A DNA stretch of 64,000 nucleotides from Actinacidiphila cocklensis (GCF_907177275.1 NZ_CAJSLV010000048.1:1-64000); one strand, 5' to 3'. Counted from the first letter of the stretch, positions 17,093 through 26,626 are shown. The notes: generated by a model not told the origin, from the letters alone. Made by a program: numbers and translations.

Positions 17093-17567
17093 CCCCCTGG
17101 CCCCTCGGCTGCGGCAGGCGACTTCCGCCGCCCATAACACGCTCCCTCACGTGAGGGTCGAAACGCGGATTCCGGACCGGCAGACGGCATAAGCCCTGCG
17201 GCCGGGGATACACAGGGCAACCCGCCTGCCCCATGAGGCGGGTGTGGTGTCGGCCGCCCGCCAGGTCACCCGCCCGCAACACATTTAGTTTTTGTTTCAA
17301 ACACCTCTTCGAGACCAGGTCAGCGGGCTCCCCCCTGGGCACCCATGGCCGTTTGCGCCGGGTTCCGGCCCCTTTCCGCGTGATCCGGAATTCACCTCGC
17401 GAGCGACCTCACGAAACAAACAGCTGAACTAGATTCAGGATGAACTGATATCGCTTCAACGGCCTTCCCGGCGCATTATCCAGGGCCTAAAATCCCTGCA
17501 AGAGGCGCCATTCCCCCCCACGCGCTCATCCTTTTCCTTCACCATGCAGAGGACAGGAAAGCCGTTT
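17093..17567. other. 475-bp intergenic region with palindromes and an AT-rich patch
   Basis: I see no gene. The stretch holds a perfect 14-bp palindrome with a CACGTG centre (17144-17157), a hairpin at 17221-17242, an AT-rich island around 17279-17310 that is unusual for this genome, and a CTGAA-ctaga-TTCAG inverted repeat at 17424-17438. It probably contains the terminator of the trypco2-like gene and the promoter and operator region of the amidase operon. Confidence 0.5.
17221..17242 (+). terminator. Hairpin downstream of the trypco2-like gene
   Basis: A 7-bp stem CCCGCCT / AGGCGGG with an 8-base loop. It lies about 130 bp after the stop codon and has no T tract. Confidence 0.45.
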
Positions 17568-19478
17568 ATGCCGGAAGAACGTGTCACATCCCCAGGAGCC
17601 ACCCCCGCCACCGGCTTCAGCCGCCGGGCCGTGCTGGGCGGCGCCGCCGCCGTGACGGGCGCCGCGGCGGTCTCGGCGGCCGTCGCGACGCCCGCCGCCG
17701 CCGACCCGGGCTCGGACTCGGTGCCTTCGGCGGCGGCGCGGCTGCTCGGCGCGCTGCCCGCCGTCTCCGCCATCAAGAAGCGGTCCCGCCTCGTCGACTA
17801 CGAAGTGGTGGAACTGGCCGCGCTGATGCGCGCCCGCGTCGTCACGGCGGTCCAGGTCACCACGGCGTACCTGGACCGTATCGACCGGTTCAACGGCCCC
17901 TTCGAGACCTACGGCGACAACGGCCTCTACAACGCGTTCGTGCGGATCGACCGGGAGGGCGCGCTGGCCCAGGCGGCCGCCGCGGACGCCCGGTTCGCCA
18001 GGGCCAGGCACACGCACGAGGACCTTCCGCCGCTGCTCGGCATCCCCTTCGGCGTCAAGGACTCCGTCGCCGTCAAGGGACTTGAGGCCAAGGACGGCAG
18101 CCACGCCTTCGACGGCAACGCGGCGCTGCGGGACGCCACCGCCGTGCACCGGCTGCGCGAGGCGGGCGCGGTGATCCTCGGCCACACCGTCGCCTCGGCC
18201 TTCTCCGGCTCGATCACCGGCACCTTCGCCGGCAACGCGTGGAACAAGGCGTACGTGCCCGGCGGTTCGAGCCAGGGCTCGGGCGTCGCACCGGTCGCGC
18301 GGCTCGCGGCGGCCGCGATCGGCGAGGAGACCGGCGGCTCCATCATGATGCCCTCGGCCGCGAACGGCGCCAGCGGCATCAAGCCGTCGCTGGGCACCAC
18401 CTCGGTCGCCGGGCTGATGCCGCTCTCCCCCGGCTACGACGTGCTCGGCCCGATCGCCCGCTCGGTACGCGACGCCTCGCTGATCCTCTCGGTGATCCTC
18501 GGCCCCGACCCGGCGAACGACCCGCTGACGCTGTCCGCCCCCGACCCCTTCCCCGCCATGCCGCTCACCGCCCGCAAGGGCCGCAGCCCGCTGGCCGGCA
18601 CCACCATCGGGATACCGCAGACCGACTGGATGCGCACCAGCCGCGGCATCCAGACCGGCACCTCGCCGCAGGACACCTACGACGCCGACCACCTGGCCGC
18701 CTTCACCCGCCTGAAGGACCAACTCACCTCGCTGGGCGCCACGGTGAAGGAATTCCCCGGCCTCGACGTCACCGTGCCCGCCAACGACCCGTACTTCTCC
18801 AGCACCGACGTGCTCGCCACCGTCGACGGTTCGCCGGTCTCGCCGTCCTCCGCGGTGCTCAGCCCCAACCGGTACGAGATCCGCTACTGGGACGCGGTCA
18901 AGGACTTCGCCGCCACCCGCCCCGCCGACCAGGCCGCCGCGCTGCTCGCGCAGTACGGCCGCAAGGCCCCGGGCGAGACGGCGGCCTCCTTCGAGTCGGC
19001 CAGCAGGTTCGCCGGCCAGGTCCCGGCCGCCGTCCGCGTCGAGGGCGAGCACCGCCGCCGCACCCTCCAGGCCAACTACCAGGCAGCGCTGGACGCCGCG
19101 GGCGTCGACTTCATGCTGGTCTTCTCGCTCGGCGCGCAGATCGGCCTGCGCACCGGCGGCGGCTTCCCGGTCTACCGGGCCTACTACCAGCTGCCCAACG
19201 CCCTGGCCTGGCCGATGGTCTCCTTCCCCGTCGGCTACGACAGCACGGTCGGCCTGCCGATCGCCGCGCAGTTCTGGGGGCCGCGGTTCAGCGAGCCGCA
19301 GATCGTGCAGGCCGCCATCGACTACCAGGAGCACTTCCCGCAGTACCACAACGCGGCGCCGCCCGACCCGGACACCACCGCCGCCAAGGTCGCGCCGCGG
19401 ATGCTGCGTTCCGCCGAGCCGGCCACGCCGCCCGAGCTGTCCAACGACCCGCTGGTCGCCGAGGAGGCGCTGCGATGA
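17568..19478 (+). CDS. Tat-exported amidase-signature hydrolase
   Basis: This 636-residue secreted enzyme should hydrolyse amide bonds. The N-terminus has a twin-arginine signal, GFSRRAVLGGAAAVTGAAAV, ending in an Ala-rich cleavage region. The amidase-signature triad is visible: Lys in PFGVKDSVAVKG, the cis-Ser in AIGEETGGSI, and the Gly/Ser-rich PGGSSQGSGVAPVARLAAAA. I prefer the ATG at 17568, preceded by AGGAAAG; ATG 17544 would add 8 residues. It is first in a three-gene run in which each start overlaps the previous stop by 4 bp. Natural substrate is unknown; peptide amides or acyl amides of environmental polymers are possible. Confidence 0.9.
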   Translation: MPEERVTSPGATPATGFSRRAVLGGAAAVTGAAAVSAAVATPAAADPGSDSVPSAAARLLGALPAVSAIKKRSRLVDYEVVELAALMRARVVTAVQVTTAYLDRIDRFNGPFETYGDNGLYNAFVRIDREGALAQAAAADARFARARHTHEDLPPLLGIPFGVKDSVAVKGLEAKDGSHAFDGNAALRDATAVHRLREAGAVILGHTVASAFSGSITGTFAGNAWNKAYVPGGSSQGSGVAPVARLAAAAIGEETGGSIMMPSAANGASGIKPSLGTTSVAGLMPLSPGYDVLGPIARSVRDASLILSVILGPDPANDPLTLSAPDPFPAMPLTARKGRSPLAGTTIGIPQTDWMRTSRGIQTGTSPQDTYDADHLAAFTRLKDQLTSLGATVKEFPGLDVTVPANDPYFSSTDVLATVDGSPVSPSSAVLSPNRYEIRYWDAVKDFAATRPADQAAALLAQYGRKAPGETAASFESASRFAGQVPAAVRVEGEHRRRTLQANYQAALDAAGVDFMLVFSLGAQIGLRTGGGFPVYRAYYQLPNALAWPMVSFPVGYDSTVGLPIAAQFWGPRFSEPQIVQAAIDYQEHFPQYHNAAPPDPDTTAAKVAPRMLRSAEPATPPELSNDPLVAEEALR

Positions 19479-19663
19479 GCTTCCTGACCGTCGGCTGGGA
19501 GCCGGTGATCAACGCGGGGCTGCTCCCGCAGCACCCCGGGGACGGCACCTCGCCGGTCGCCACCGTGGGCTGGCTCCCCAAGCTCGGAACCGCCTTCTAC
19601 CCCTACGCAGGCGACGACCCCGACCAGGCCGCAGCGCGGCAGGACGGGGCACCGCACCAGTGA
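19475..19663 (+). CDS. Small 62-residue protein between amidase and hydrolase
   Basis: An unrecognised small ORF whose ATG overlaps the amidase stop (ATGA) and whose stop overlaps the next start (GTGA). That double coupling and the normal codon bias argue for a real gene. The protein has two similar segments, TVGWEPVIN and TVGWLPKLG, separated by a Pro/Gly turn region, and an acidic, Gln/Ala-rich tail. It has no Cys, no signal peptide and no membrane helix. It could be a cytoplasmic partner or chaperone of the two exported enzymes; this is a guess from context. Confidence 0.65.
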   Translation: MSFLTVGWEPVINAGLLPQHPGDGTSPVATVGWLPKLGTAFYPYAGDDPDQAAARQDGAPHQ

Positions 19664-22410
19664 GACGAGGCACCGCACACGTGAACCGCACCGCACTCGG
19701 GAACGGCACCGCACGCGCGAACCGACGCATATCCGGGCGGCCGCTGCGCCGCCCGCTCACCGCGCTGACCGCGGGACTCCTGGTGATCGGCGGGTCGACG
19801 GCCGCCGCCCTGCCGGCCGCCGCGGCGGCCCCGGGATCGCCCGCTCCGGCCGTGGTCGCCGAAGGGGACGGCTGGACGGTGGCACGTGCCGCCGCCGGGT
19901 ACACCGTCTCGCTGCGGCTGGACACCGCACTGCCGGTCAGGGACGACGTGCCCGAACTCCTCGCGGACGGCGCCGATCTCGGCCCCGCGGCGGAGTCGGC
20001 GGACGGCCGTACGCTGACCGCCACGACCACCGACCCCGCGGTCGCCGACGCGTCGTCCATCGCCTGGCAGTGGTCGACCGGCGGCCGGAGCACCGCGGAT
20101 GGACCCACCTCGCTGACCTCCGCCGCCGACCAGCTCAGGTCCTGGCGCAAGACCCTCGACACCGCCCGCGCGCACGGCCGCCCCGCACCGGTCGCGCCCG
20201 GCGGCAGCGGCAGCACCACCGCCGACCCGACCACCGTCGGCACCGGCAAGTACACCGTCGCCGACTACGACTTCGGCGCCCAGTCGATCCCGCTGGCCGA
20301 CATCGGCGGCATACGCGGCGAGTTGGAGGGCCGGATCTACCTCCCGGCCGACCACCGCCCGCACCCGCTGGTGATCTTCCTGCACGGCCGGCACAGCGCC
20401 TGCTACAACACCACGACCCTCAAGGGCGCGAGCGGCTGGCCCTGCCCGGCCGGCACCACGCCCATCCTCAGCTACGCAGGCTACGACGGTGCCGGCGAGG
20501 CCCTGGCTGCCGACGGCTACACCGTCGTGTCGATCTCGGCGAACGCGGTCAACGCCAACGACAACCAGCTCTCGCCCGACGACGGGGCCGCCACCCGCGG
20601 CCAGTTGGTGCTGGACACCCTCACGATGCTCAAGGCCGCCGACAGCGGCCGTACGGTCGGCTACCACGACGCCGCGACCGACCGGGACGTCACCCTCGAC
20701 CAGGCGCTGGCCGCGGGCCGGACCACGTACCCGGGCGGCACCCTCACCGCCGGCGGCCTCGCCGGCACCATGGACTTCGGCAGCATCGGCCTGATGGGCC
20801 ACTCGCGCGGCGGCGAGGGCGTCGTCACCGCGGCCACCCTCAACGAGGCGCTGCCGCACCCGTGGAGCATCAAGTCGGTCTTCGCGCTCGCGCCCATCGA
20901 CTTCACCCGCGCCACGCTGCCCGACGTCGTCACCACGACGCTGCTGCCGTACTGCGACGGCGACGTCTCCGACCAGCAGGGCCAGCACTTCTACGCCGAC
21001 TCGCGCGACGGCACCTTCGCCGACGACGTGCAGCGCTCGGACATCTGGGTGATGGGCACCGACCACGACTTCTACAACTCCTCCTGGACACCGCCCTATC
21101 CGGCGGCCTCCGACGACTGGTCGAAGGCCGACGACCCGGTCTGCGGCACCAGCGCCACCGCGCTGGCCTCCGGCCAGAACATCCGTCTGACCGCGGCCCA
21201 GCAGTACCAGGTCGGATCGGCGTACATCGCCGGCTTCTTCGAGGCGAGCCTCGGCCGGCAGGCCCGCTTCCAGGGCATGTTCGACGGCTCGGGCCAGGAG
21301 CCGCCGTCGGTGTCCGGCTACGCCGACGTCCGCACCGTCGCCCAGCAGCCGCAGTCCTCGCGCAGCGACATCGCCACCTTCCAGGCCGCCTCGCCGCTGG
21401 TGACCGCGACCGGCGACGTGGCCGCCAGCGTCTGCGCCAACATGTACGGGCGCACGGTGCCCGAGGCGCTGCCCGCCTGCACCAACCCCGGCAGCACCCT
21501 GGCCAAGCAGCAGGTGCCGTACTGGACGCCCGCGAACTACGCCCCGAACGTGCCGCTCAACCCGATGACCCACCTGACCTGGACCGGCACGCAGGGCGGC
21601 GTGAGCGTCGCCGTACCGCCCGGCAGGCGGGACGTGTCGCGCTACGACGAGATGACCGTCGGCATGTCACCCGACGAGAGCGTCACCACCGGCACCGACC
21701 TCACGCTCTCGGTCACCGACGCCTCCGGGCACCGGTGGAGCTCCCCGGTCTCCGCCCTCAACAGGTGGGGCGTGGACCGGATGCCGGCGAGCACCTCGAC
21801 CACGCTGGGCAAGATCGTGCTCCAGCAGGTCCACGTACCGACCTCCGCGCTGCGGAAGGCGGGGCTCGACCTGCGCCGCGTCGCCTCGGTCGGCTTCGCG
21901 CCCGCGGTCGGCGCCGACGGCAGCACCTCGGGCGGGGCGTACCTGTCCGACCTGGGCTTCGACACCAAGGCGCTGGGCACACCGCACTCCCGGCAGCGGT
22001 CGACGGTGAACGTGGCGTCCACCGCGGTGGAGGAGGGCTCGGGTCCGGCCACCGACCAGGTCGCGGTCTACCTCTCGCGCCCGAGCGCCACCCCGGTCAG
22101 CGCCTGGTTCACGGTGCTCGGCAGCGCGACCGGCGCGCTCGCCCCCGCCATGAGCCAGGTCACCTTCCCGCCCGGCACGACCTGCCGGGCGGTCCAGGTC
22201 CCGATGACCGGCGACTCCCTCCCGGGCGCGACGCCGACCACGTCGTTCAAGATCGCGGTTTCGAACTCCAGCGGCGCCGTCCTCGGCGACCACGACTTCG
22301 GAACCATCACCGTCCGCGAGGACGACGGCGTGACCGGCACGGCCGCCCCCGCCCCGCCCGTCCCCCCACAGGGCGACGTCTGCGCCCCCTACCAACACGG
22401 CCACCACTGA
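19660..22410 (+). CDS. Large secreted alpha/beta-hydrolase with C-terminal beta domains
   Basis: This 916-residue protein has a Sec-type signal (hydrophobic LTALTAGLLVIGGSTAAALPAAAAA core after a long basic n-region). An alpha/beta-hydrolase domain follows: LVIFLHGRHSAC (oxyanion-hole region) and GLMGHSRGGEG with the nucleophile Ser in GHSRG. Asp/His candidates occur in VMGTDHDFYNSSW. The last third is beta-rich; its end (VAVYLSRPSATPVSAWFTV and FGTITVREDD) looks like a Calx-beta repeat. The start GTG overlaps the small ORF stop; an alternative GTG lies at 19681. It may be an esterase working with the upstream amidase on an extracellular substrate. Specificity is unknown. Confidence 0.82.
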   Translation: MRRGTAHVNRTALGNGTARANRRISGRPLRRPLTALTAGLLVIGGSTAAALPAAAAAPGSPAPAVVAEGDGWTVARAAAGYTVSLRLDTALPVRDDVPELLADGADLGPAAESADGRTLTATTTDPAVADASSIAWQWSTGGRSTADGPTSLTSAADQLRSWRKTLDTARAHGRPAPVAPGGSGSTTADPTTVGTGKYTVADYDFGAQSIPLADIGGIRGELEGRIYLPADHRPHPLVIFLHGRHSACYNTTTLKGASGWPCPAGTTPILSYAGYDGAGEALAADGYTVVSISANAVNANDNQLSPDDGAATRGQLVLDTLTMLKAADSGRTVGYHDAATDRDVTLDQALAAGRTTYPGGTLTAGGLAGTMDFGSIGLMGHSRGGEGVVTAATLNEALPHPWSIKSVFALAPIDFTRATLPDVVTTTLLPYCDGDVSDQQGQHFYADSRDGTFADDVQRSDIWVMGTDHDFYNSSWTPPYPAASDDWSKADDPVCGTSATALASGQNIRLTAAQQYQVGSAYIAGFFEASLGRQARFQGMFDGSGQEPPSVSGYADVRTVAQQPQSSRSDIATFQAASPLVTATGDVAASVCANMYGRTVPEALPACTNPGSTLAKQQVPYWTPANYAPNVPLNPMTHLTWTGTQGGVSVAVPPGRRDVSRYDEMTVGMSPDESVTTGTDLTLSVTDASGHRWSSPVSALNRWGVDRMPASTSTTLGKIVLQQVHVPTSALRKAGLDLRRVASVGFAPAVGADGSTSGGAYLSDLGFDTKALGTPHSRQRSTVNVASTAVEEGSGPATDQVAVYLSRPSATPVSAWFTVLGSATGALAPAMSQVTFPPGTTCRAVQVPMTGDSLPGATPTTSFKIAVSNSSGAVLGDHDFGTITVREDDGVTGTAAPAPPVPPQGDVCAPYQHGHH

Positions 22411-22415
22411 CCCCC

Positions 22416-22456
22416 CGGCGCCCCGCCCCCGCCCCCACGGCGGGGGCGGGGCGCCG
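22416..22456 (+). terminator. Very strong terminator of the amidase operon
   Basis: A perfect 16-bp stem, CGGCGCCCCGCCCCCG and its complement, with a 9-base loop, begins 6 bp after the hydrolase stop codon. Confidence 0.85.
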
Positions 22457-22579
22457 CAACCATGCGTCGGTACCAGCGGTCACCCGCTCACCGGCGGACA
22501 AGGCCCGGCCGTCAACAACGCGCTACAGCCCAGCGGGAGGCCGACGCCGGCCAGTAGCCGGGACGCTCCCCGCACGGCG

Positions 22580-22611
22580 GAGAGCCCCGGTCGGGAACGA
22601 CCGGGGCTCTC
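22580..22611. terminator. 14-bp perfect hairpin between convergent genes
   Basis: The stem GAGAGCCCCGGTCG / CGACCGGGGCTCTC has a GGAA tetraloop and is symmetric. It lies between the hydrolase operon and the convergent protease/lectin pseudogene and could end transcription from both sides. Confidence 0.8.
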
Positions 22612-22692
22612 GTGGCGCTGTTACCTACCGGAACTCATGTCGGCCGGATCTCGGGGGCCGGAATCCGCTCTCCCGGAAGGGGCTGCGCGCCG

Positions 22693-23869
22693 CTAGGGCA
22701 GGTTCCAGTGCTGGTTGGCACCGCCGTCGCAGTCCCAGATGTCGAGCTGCGTGCCGTTGGTGGTGCTGAAGCCGGGGTCATCCAGGCACCTGCCGGAGGC
22801 CGGGTTGACCAGGCTGCCGTTCGCTCCCGGCTGCCAGACCTGGTTGCCGCCGCCGTTGCAGTCCCACAGCTCCACCAGAGAGCCGTTCGCCGTGGCGGCA
22901 CCGGTGATGTCCAGGCACTTGCCGTTGACGGTCAACGTGCTGCCATTGCTGGTCCACTGCTGGGCAGGGGTGCCGTTGCAGTCCCACAGATCAGCCTTGG
23001 TGCCGTTCGCCGAGGCGCCCGCGAAGTCGTCCAGGCACTTGCCCGCCACCCCGGACGTCACCGGGCCGGTCCTGCCGGAAGAGCCGCCGCCGCCGCCGGC
23101 TCCGCTGAAAGCTCCGAGACCGTTGGGTGTTCCCAGGCCGGTCGGGCCGTCGTAGCCCGCTCCCGCGTTGCACAGGTAAGACGCGCTGCACGAACCGTTG
23201 GAGCCCGACGTGATGTCGTTGAGGCTTCCGGCATGGGCGTACACGACCGAGGCCGCCGGATCGGCGGGAGCTCCGGCCAGGGCGTAGACAGCGGCGATCA
23301 GCGGGGACGAGGCGCTGGTACCGCCGACCACGAACCAGCCGCCCTGCCCGTAGGTGTCGTAGACCGCGACGCCGGTGCCGGGGTCGGCGACCGCCGAGAC
23401 GTCGGAGACACTCCGCCCGGAGCAGCCGGTGTCGTGCTGCCAGGACGGCTTGGCCTCGTACGACGAGCAGCCCGAACCGGCGCCTGACCACGCCGCCTCC
23501 GACCAGCCCCGCCCGGTACCGGAGCTCTTCCTCAACGAGGTGCCGCCGGCCGCGATCACGTACCGGGAAGTGGCCGGGAAGCTCGTCCCGTAGCCGTCGT
23601 CTCCGGAACTGGCGACCTCCACCACACCGGCGTGGTTGTAGGAGGAATCGGCGTTGCCGGCGCTGTCTCCGGTGCCCCAGCTGTTGGAGATGAAGTGCGC
23701 GCCGAGCGAGCCGCCGTCCGCGGTTGCCGCGGTTCAGGTCGGGGGCGCCCCCGGCGGCGGACGGCATCACCTGGAACAGGTCGCGGTCGCCCATCCACGG
23801 GCTCGGCTCGTGGCTGATGCCGAGCGCCTGGAGCGTCGGCAGGTTGTCGCCGTTATAGCCATGAGCACG
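22693..23869 (-). pseudogene. Broken S53/subtilase-type protease with C-terminal ricin B lectin domain
   Basis: The intact 3' part encodes the C-terminal half of a sedolisin-like serine protease (GGTSASSPLIAAVYALAG with the catalytic Ser) followed by a ricin-type beta-trefoil with three QxW-type repeats (AQQWTS, NQVWQP, NQHWNL). Upstream, DNLPTLQALGISHEPSPWMG and DRDLFQVMPSAAGGAPDLN lie in another frame, and homology resumes as ADGGSLGAHFISNSWGTGD after a one-base slip near 23725-23745. The 5' end stops at an in-frame TGA at 23870-23872, with no prodomain or signal peptide. The Glu/Asp half of the active site is missing. It is a degraded secreted lectin-protease; a sequencing error could explain the frameshift but not the missing 5' end. 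Confidence 0.8.
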
Positions 23870-23875
23870 TCAATG

Positions 23876-24121
23876 GTAGGGACAAAGCGCCGGCCTTCCC
23901 GGCCGGGCGTGCCCGGGGCGGCTGGGCGGCCCCCGCCGGCCACGGCGCCCGCAGGGCGGACGAACGTGACCTCGCGGGACTGTCCGAGGACTGCAAGTAC
24001 GCCCGTGACGGCGACCACGACACCCTGACCGGCCTGCTGGCGGAGGAGGTCACCGGCTGGCCGCTCGCCGGAGCGGCAGGGTGCCTCCAGGCCGTCGGCA
24101 CCCCGCCGGATGATCGGGTCG
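23876..24121 (+). other. Coding-like remnant without start, between two minus-strand genes
   Basis: On the plus strand one frame has strong Streptomyces codon bias and reads like protein, for example ADERDLAGLSEDCKYARDG followed by DHDTLTGLLAEEVTGWPLAG. It has no start codon and fades into antisense of the TPR gene. It looks like a fragment of a lost gene, but I cannot name the family. Confidence 0.35.
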
Positions 24122-25306
24122 TCAGCAGGCCTCGCGGGCTGCGCGGGTGCCGGGGTGGTCGGGGCCGAGGTGTGATGCCCAGTCGGCGGCCACGGTACGC
24201 ATCTCTGCGGGGGAGGCGCGGATACGGGCCAGCAGGGTACGGATCTGAAGGACACGGGGGTGGCCTGGGGCGAACAGGACGGTGGCGGCCTGAAGGGCCT
24301 CGTTCGCGGCGGCCTCGGCCCGCCCGGTCCGGCCGAGACCGTGCAACGCCTCGGACAGGAGCATCTGGTGCCGGCCCGCGTCGTAGCATCCCCAGACCGC
24401 AGGCCCGTCGAGCAGGGGCAGGGCGGCTTCGTAGCGTCCCTGAGCGATCAGCGCGGCGGCCAGTGCCCGCCGCAGCACCCCGGCGTGGTGGCTGTAGGGG
24501 CCTTTGAGGTCCTCGGCTTCGGCCAGCACTCGCCGTACGGCTTCTTCCGCCTCCTGCGGCCGGCCGGCCTCCAGCAGGCAGCAGGCCAACTGCTCGTAGG
24601 CGTCGTATCGGTCCCCGGGGTCGGGCCGGCCGGCTGCGGCCAGCCTCGCCTCGGTGGCGATCACCGTCTCGCACTCGGCCAGGGCCTCGCCGGCTCGTCC
24701 GAGCGCGGCCAGATGGGCGCTCCGCAACAGCCGGTGCTGCGAGACATCCGTGTGGTCGGCCCCCAGCGCGGCGATCATGTCCGGGAGCAGCGCACTGCCC
24801 GCGTCGAGCCCTTCGCGGAACCGGCCGGTGCAGTACAGCACCAGGTTCTGCAACCACCTGCCCCGCAAGTGGTAGCGGGGCAGCAGCACTTCGAGATCGC
24901 GGCCGCCGCCATAGGCCTGCTCCATACGCTTCGCCGCATCGGCCGCCTCAGCATGCCGCCCGGCGAGGACCGACACCAAGACGACCAGGCTCCGCAGCGG
25001 CGGGATCACGGCGAATTGGGTCCCACGATGGCGCTCGGCCTCCGCCAGAGCCGTCGTCACGATCGGCAGCGCCTCCTGGGGGCGGTTCAGCGCGAGCTGA
25101 GCCGTGCCCAACGCCAGACGGACCGACACCCATCGACGATCGTCAGGGCGCAGCTTGGTCTCGCATGCAGTGAGCAGTTCCCGCAAGGCGCTTTCACCTT
25201 CTTCGGGGCGGCCTTGCGCGATCAAGCGCTCACTACGTGCCACCCCGGCACCGATGTCGATCCGGCCGCGCCGGGCACGCAGCCTGACGCCCGCGAGCAC
25301 TCCCAT
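24122..25306 (-). CDS. TPR-repeat protein of unknown function
   Basis: A 394-residue helical protein with Ala/Leu-rich tetratricopeptide-like repeats throughout (for example LALGTAQLALNRPQEALPIV, LAALGRAGEALAECETVIAT, LACCLLEAGRPQEAEEAVRR). It has no DNA-binding domain, signal peptide or membrane helix. Such TPR proteins in Streptomyces often act as adaptors or as the sensory halves of regulators. I chose the ATG at 25306, with GGGGAG upstream; the frame is open to 25405. It lies among broken genes near a tRNA cluster, so it may be part of an acquired island. Confidence 0.75.
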   Translation of the reverse strand: MGVLAGVRLRARRGRIDIGAGVARSERLIAQGRPEEGESALRELLTACETKLRPDDRRWVSVRLALGTAQLALNRPQEALPIVTTALAEAERHRGTQFAVIPPLRSLVVLVSVLAGRHAEAADAAKRMEQAYGGGRDLEVLLPRYHLRGRWLQNLVLYCTGRFREGLDAGSALLPDMIAALGADHTDVSQHRLLRSAHLAALGRAGEALAECETVIATEARLAAAGRPDPGDRYDAYEQLACCLLEAGRPQEAEEAVRRVLAEAEDLKGPYSHHAGVLRRALAAALIAQGRYEAALPLLDGPAVWGCYDAGRHQMLLSEALHGLGRTGRAEAAANEALQAATVLFAPGHPRVLQIRTLLARIRASPAEMRTVAADWASHLGPDHPGTRAAREAC

Positions 25307-25456
25307 CCCTGCTCCCCCTTCGCAAACCGGCCGGGCATCACGCGAGGCTATCGACTCCGCAACAACCCCACGCACACTCCCCCACCACAAGGCCCCCCGG
25401 GACAAGGCGGTCGCATGTGGAGACGCTCGTCCGCAGTCATCCGGCCTGTCGGACGA

Positions 25457-25936
25457 TCACTCGTACACCCGCTTGACCACCGCCTCGCCTGCGGCCGCGG
25501 CGAGGGCGTAAAAGCGCTGCATGTCGCCCAGGAGGCGGCGCAGCTCCGTCGAGAGGTACGAGACGTCGTCGGGGAAGTACACCAACTGCTTACGCCGCCG
25601 CTCGAAACAATCGTCAAAGTCGATGCCGTCCAGATATGCGTGGGCCTCGCGAACACGGTCGGCGTCCAGCCAGGTCATGATGTCGACCTGGCTGTTGAAG
25701 CTTGCCACGTGCACGCCGCCGAGGACCGGAAGCGAGGCGAGCCCGTCGGGGAAGTCCTCACCGGTGAGCAGTACGTTCATCCGGGTCCAGTCCTCGCCGA
25801 GACTGCAGAGGGTGCCGGCTGCACGCTCACGGCGAAACACCTCGTTCTGCAGGGTTGCCGAAAATCCGTCCTCCAGGACGGCGATCCCACGTTCCAATTC
25901 GTCTGCCGGAACCCTGCGCATATCCAGCGATTGCAT
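25457..25936 (-). CDS. DUF1877-like protein
   Basis: A 159-residue cytoplasmic protein. The order of features resembles the DUF1877 (YfbM-like) family: an N-terminal MRRVPADELERG motif, a central WLDADRVREAHAYLDGID helix, and a C-terminal DMQRFYALAAAAGEAVVKRV helix typical of these proteins. Function of the family is unknown. GAGGAG precedes the ATG at 25936; GTG at 25942 is an alternative. Its 5' end abuts the truncation point of the SAH-hydrolase-like gene on the other strand, so it may have arrived with the event that broke that gene. Confidence 0.6.
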   Translation of the reverse strand: MQSLDMRRVPADELERGIAVLEDGFSATLQNEVFRRERAAGTLCSLGEDWTRMNVLLTGEDFPDGLASLPVLGGVHVASFNSQVDIMTWLDADRVREAHAYLDGIDFDDCFERRRKQLVYFPDDVSYLSTELRRLLGDMQRFYALAAAAGEAVVKRVYE

Positions 25937-25946
25937 CACCACTCCT

Positions 25947-26618
25947 CAGTCCGTGGCCCGCTCCCCGCTCAAGGACCCCGAGGACTTCCTCGTCGGCCAG
26001 TCCGTCGTCTTCTCCACCGAAGCGCTCATGCGCGGCCGCGGCGACATCCTCCACGGCCGCCCCACCCTCGTCCTCGGCTTCGGCAAACTCGGCTCCAGCA
26101 TCGCCCGCCTGCTCCACGCCAAGGGCGTCCCGGTCACCGTGTACGACATCGACCCGATCCGCCACGCCCAAGCCCTCAGCCAAGGATTCACCGTCGCCCG
26201 CGACCGCGACTCCGCCCTCCGCAACGCCGGCCTCGTGCTGTGCGCCACCGGCTCGATATCCCTGCGCGGCGAGGACTTCTCCTCCCTCCGCAACGGGGCC
26301 TACGTCGCCACGGTCACCAGCAGCGAGGACGAACTCGACCTGGCCGGCTTGCCCGAGGTCTACAAGTGCGCCCGCGACGGCGACCACGTCACCCGGTACC
26401 AGACCACCGGCCACTACTTCTACCTGCTCAACGGCGGCAACGCCGTCAACTTCCTGCACGGCGCCAGCGTCGGGCCGTTCATCTTCCTCGTGCAGGCCGA
26501 GATACTCGCGGGAATCCGCATGCTCGCCCGAGGCGACCTCGCCAGCGGCATGCACGAAGCGACGGCCGCGGACCGACGCGTCATCGCCGACACGTGGCTG
26601 AACTACTTCAACCGGTAA
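25947..26618 (+). pseudogene. 5'-truncated SAH-hydrolase-like NAD-binding protein
   Basis: The frame encodes 223 residues that look like the NAD-binding half of an S-adenosylhomocysteine-hydrolase-like protein: VLGFGKLGSSIARLLHAKG (GxGxxG), a following acidic strand VYDIDPIR, and VLCATGSISLRGEDF. The N-terminal substrate domain is absent, and homology starts abruptly at the promoter of the DUF1877-like gene. The first in-frame ATG (26029) would cut into the domain. The 3' end is intact and lies 8 bp before the NUDIX gene. It probably was the partner of that NUDIX hydrolase in a small-molecule pathway before truncation. Confidence 0.65.
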
Positions 26619-26626
26619 GGAGACCC

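Noticed and set aside
17093-17300. Riboswitch before the amidase operon
   Set aside because: Several hairpins exist, but none matches a riboswitch core I know, and the enzyme type gives no expected ligand.
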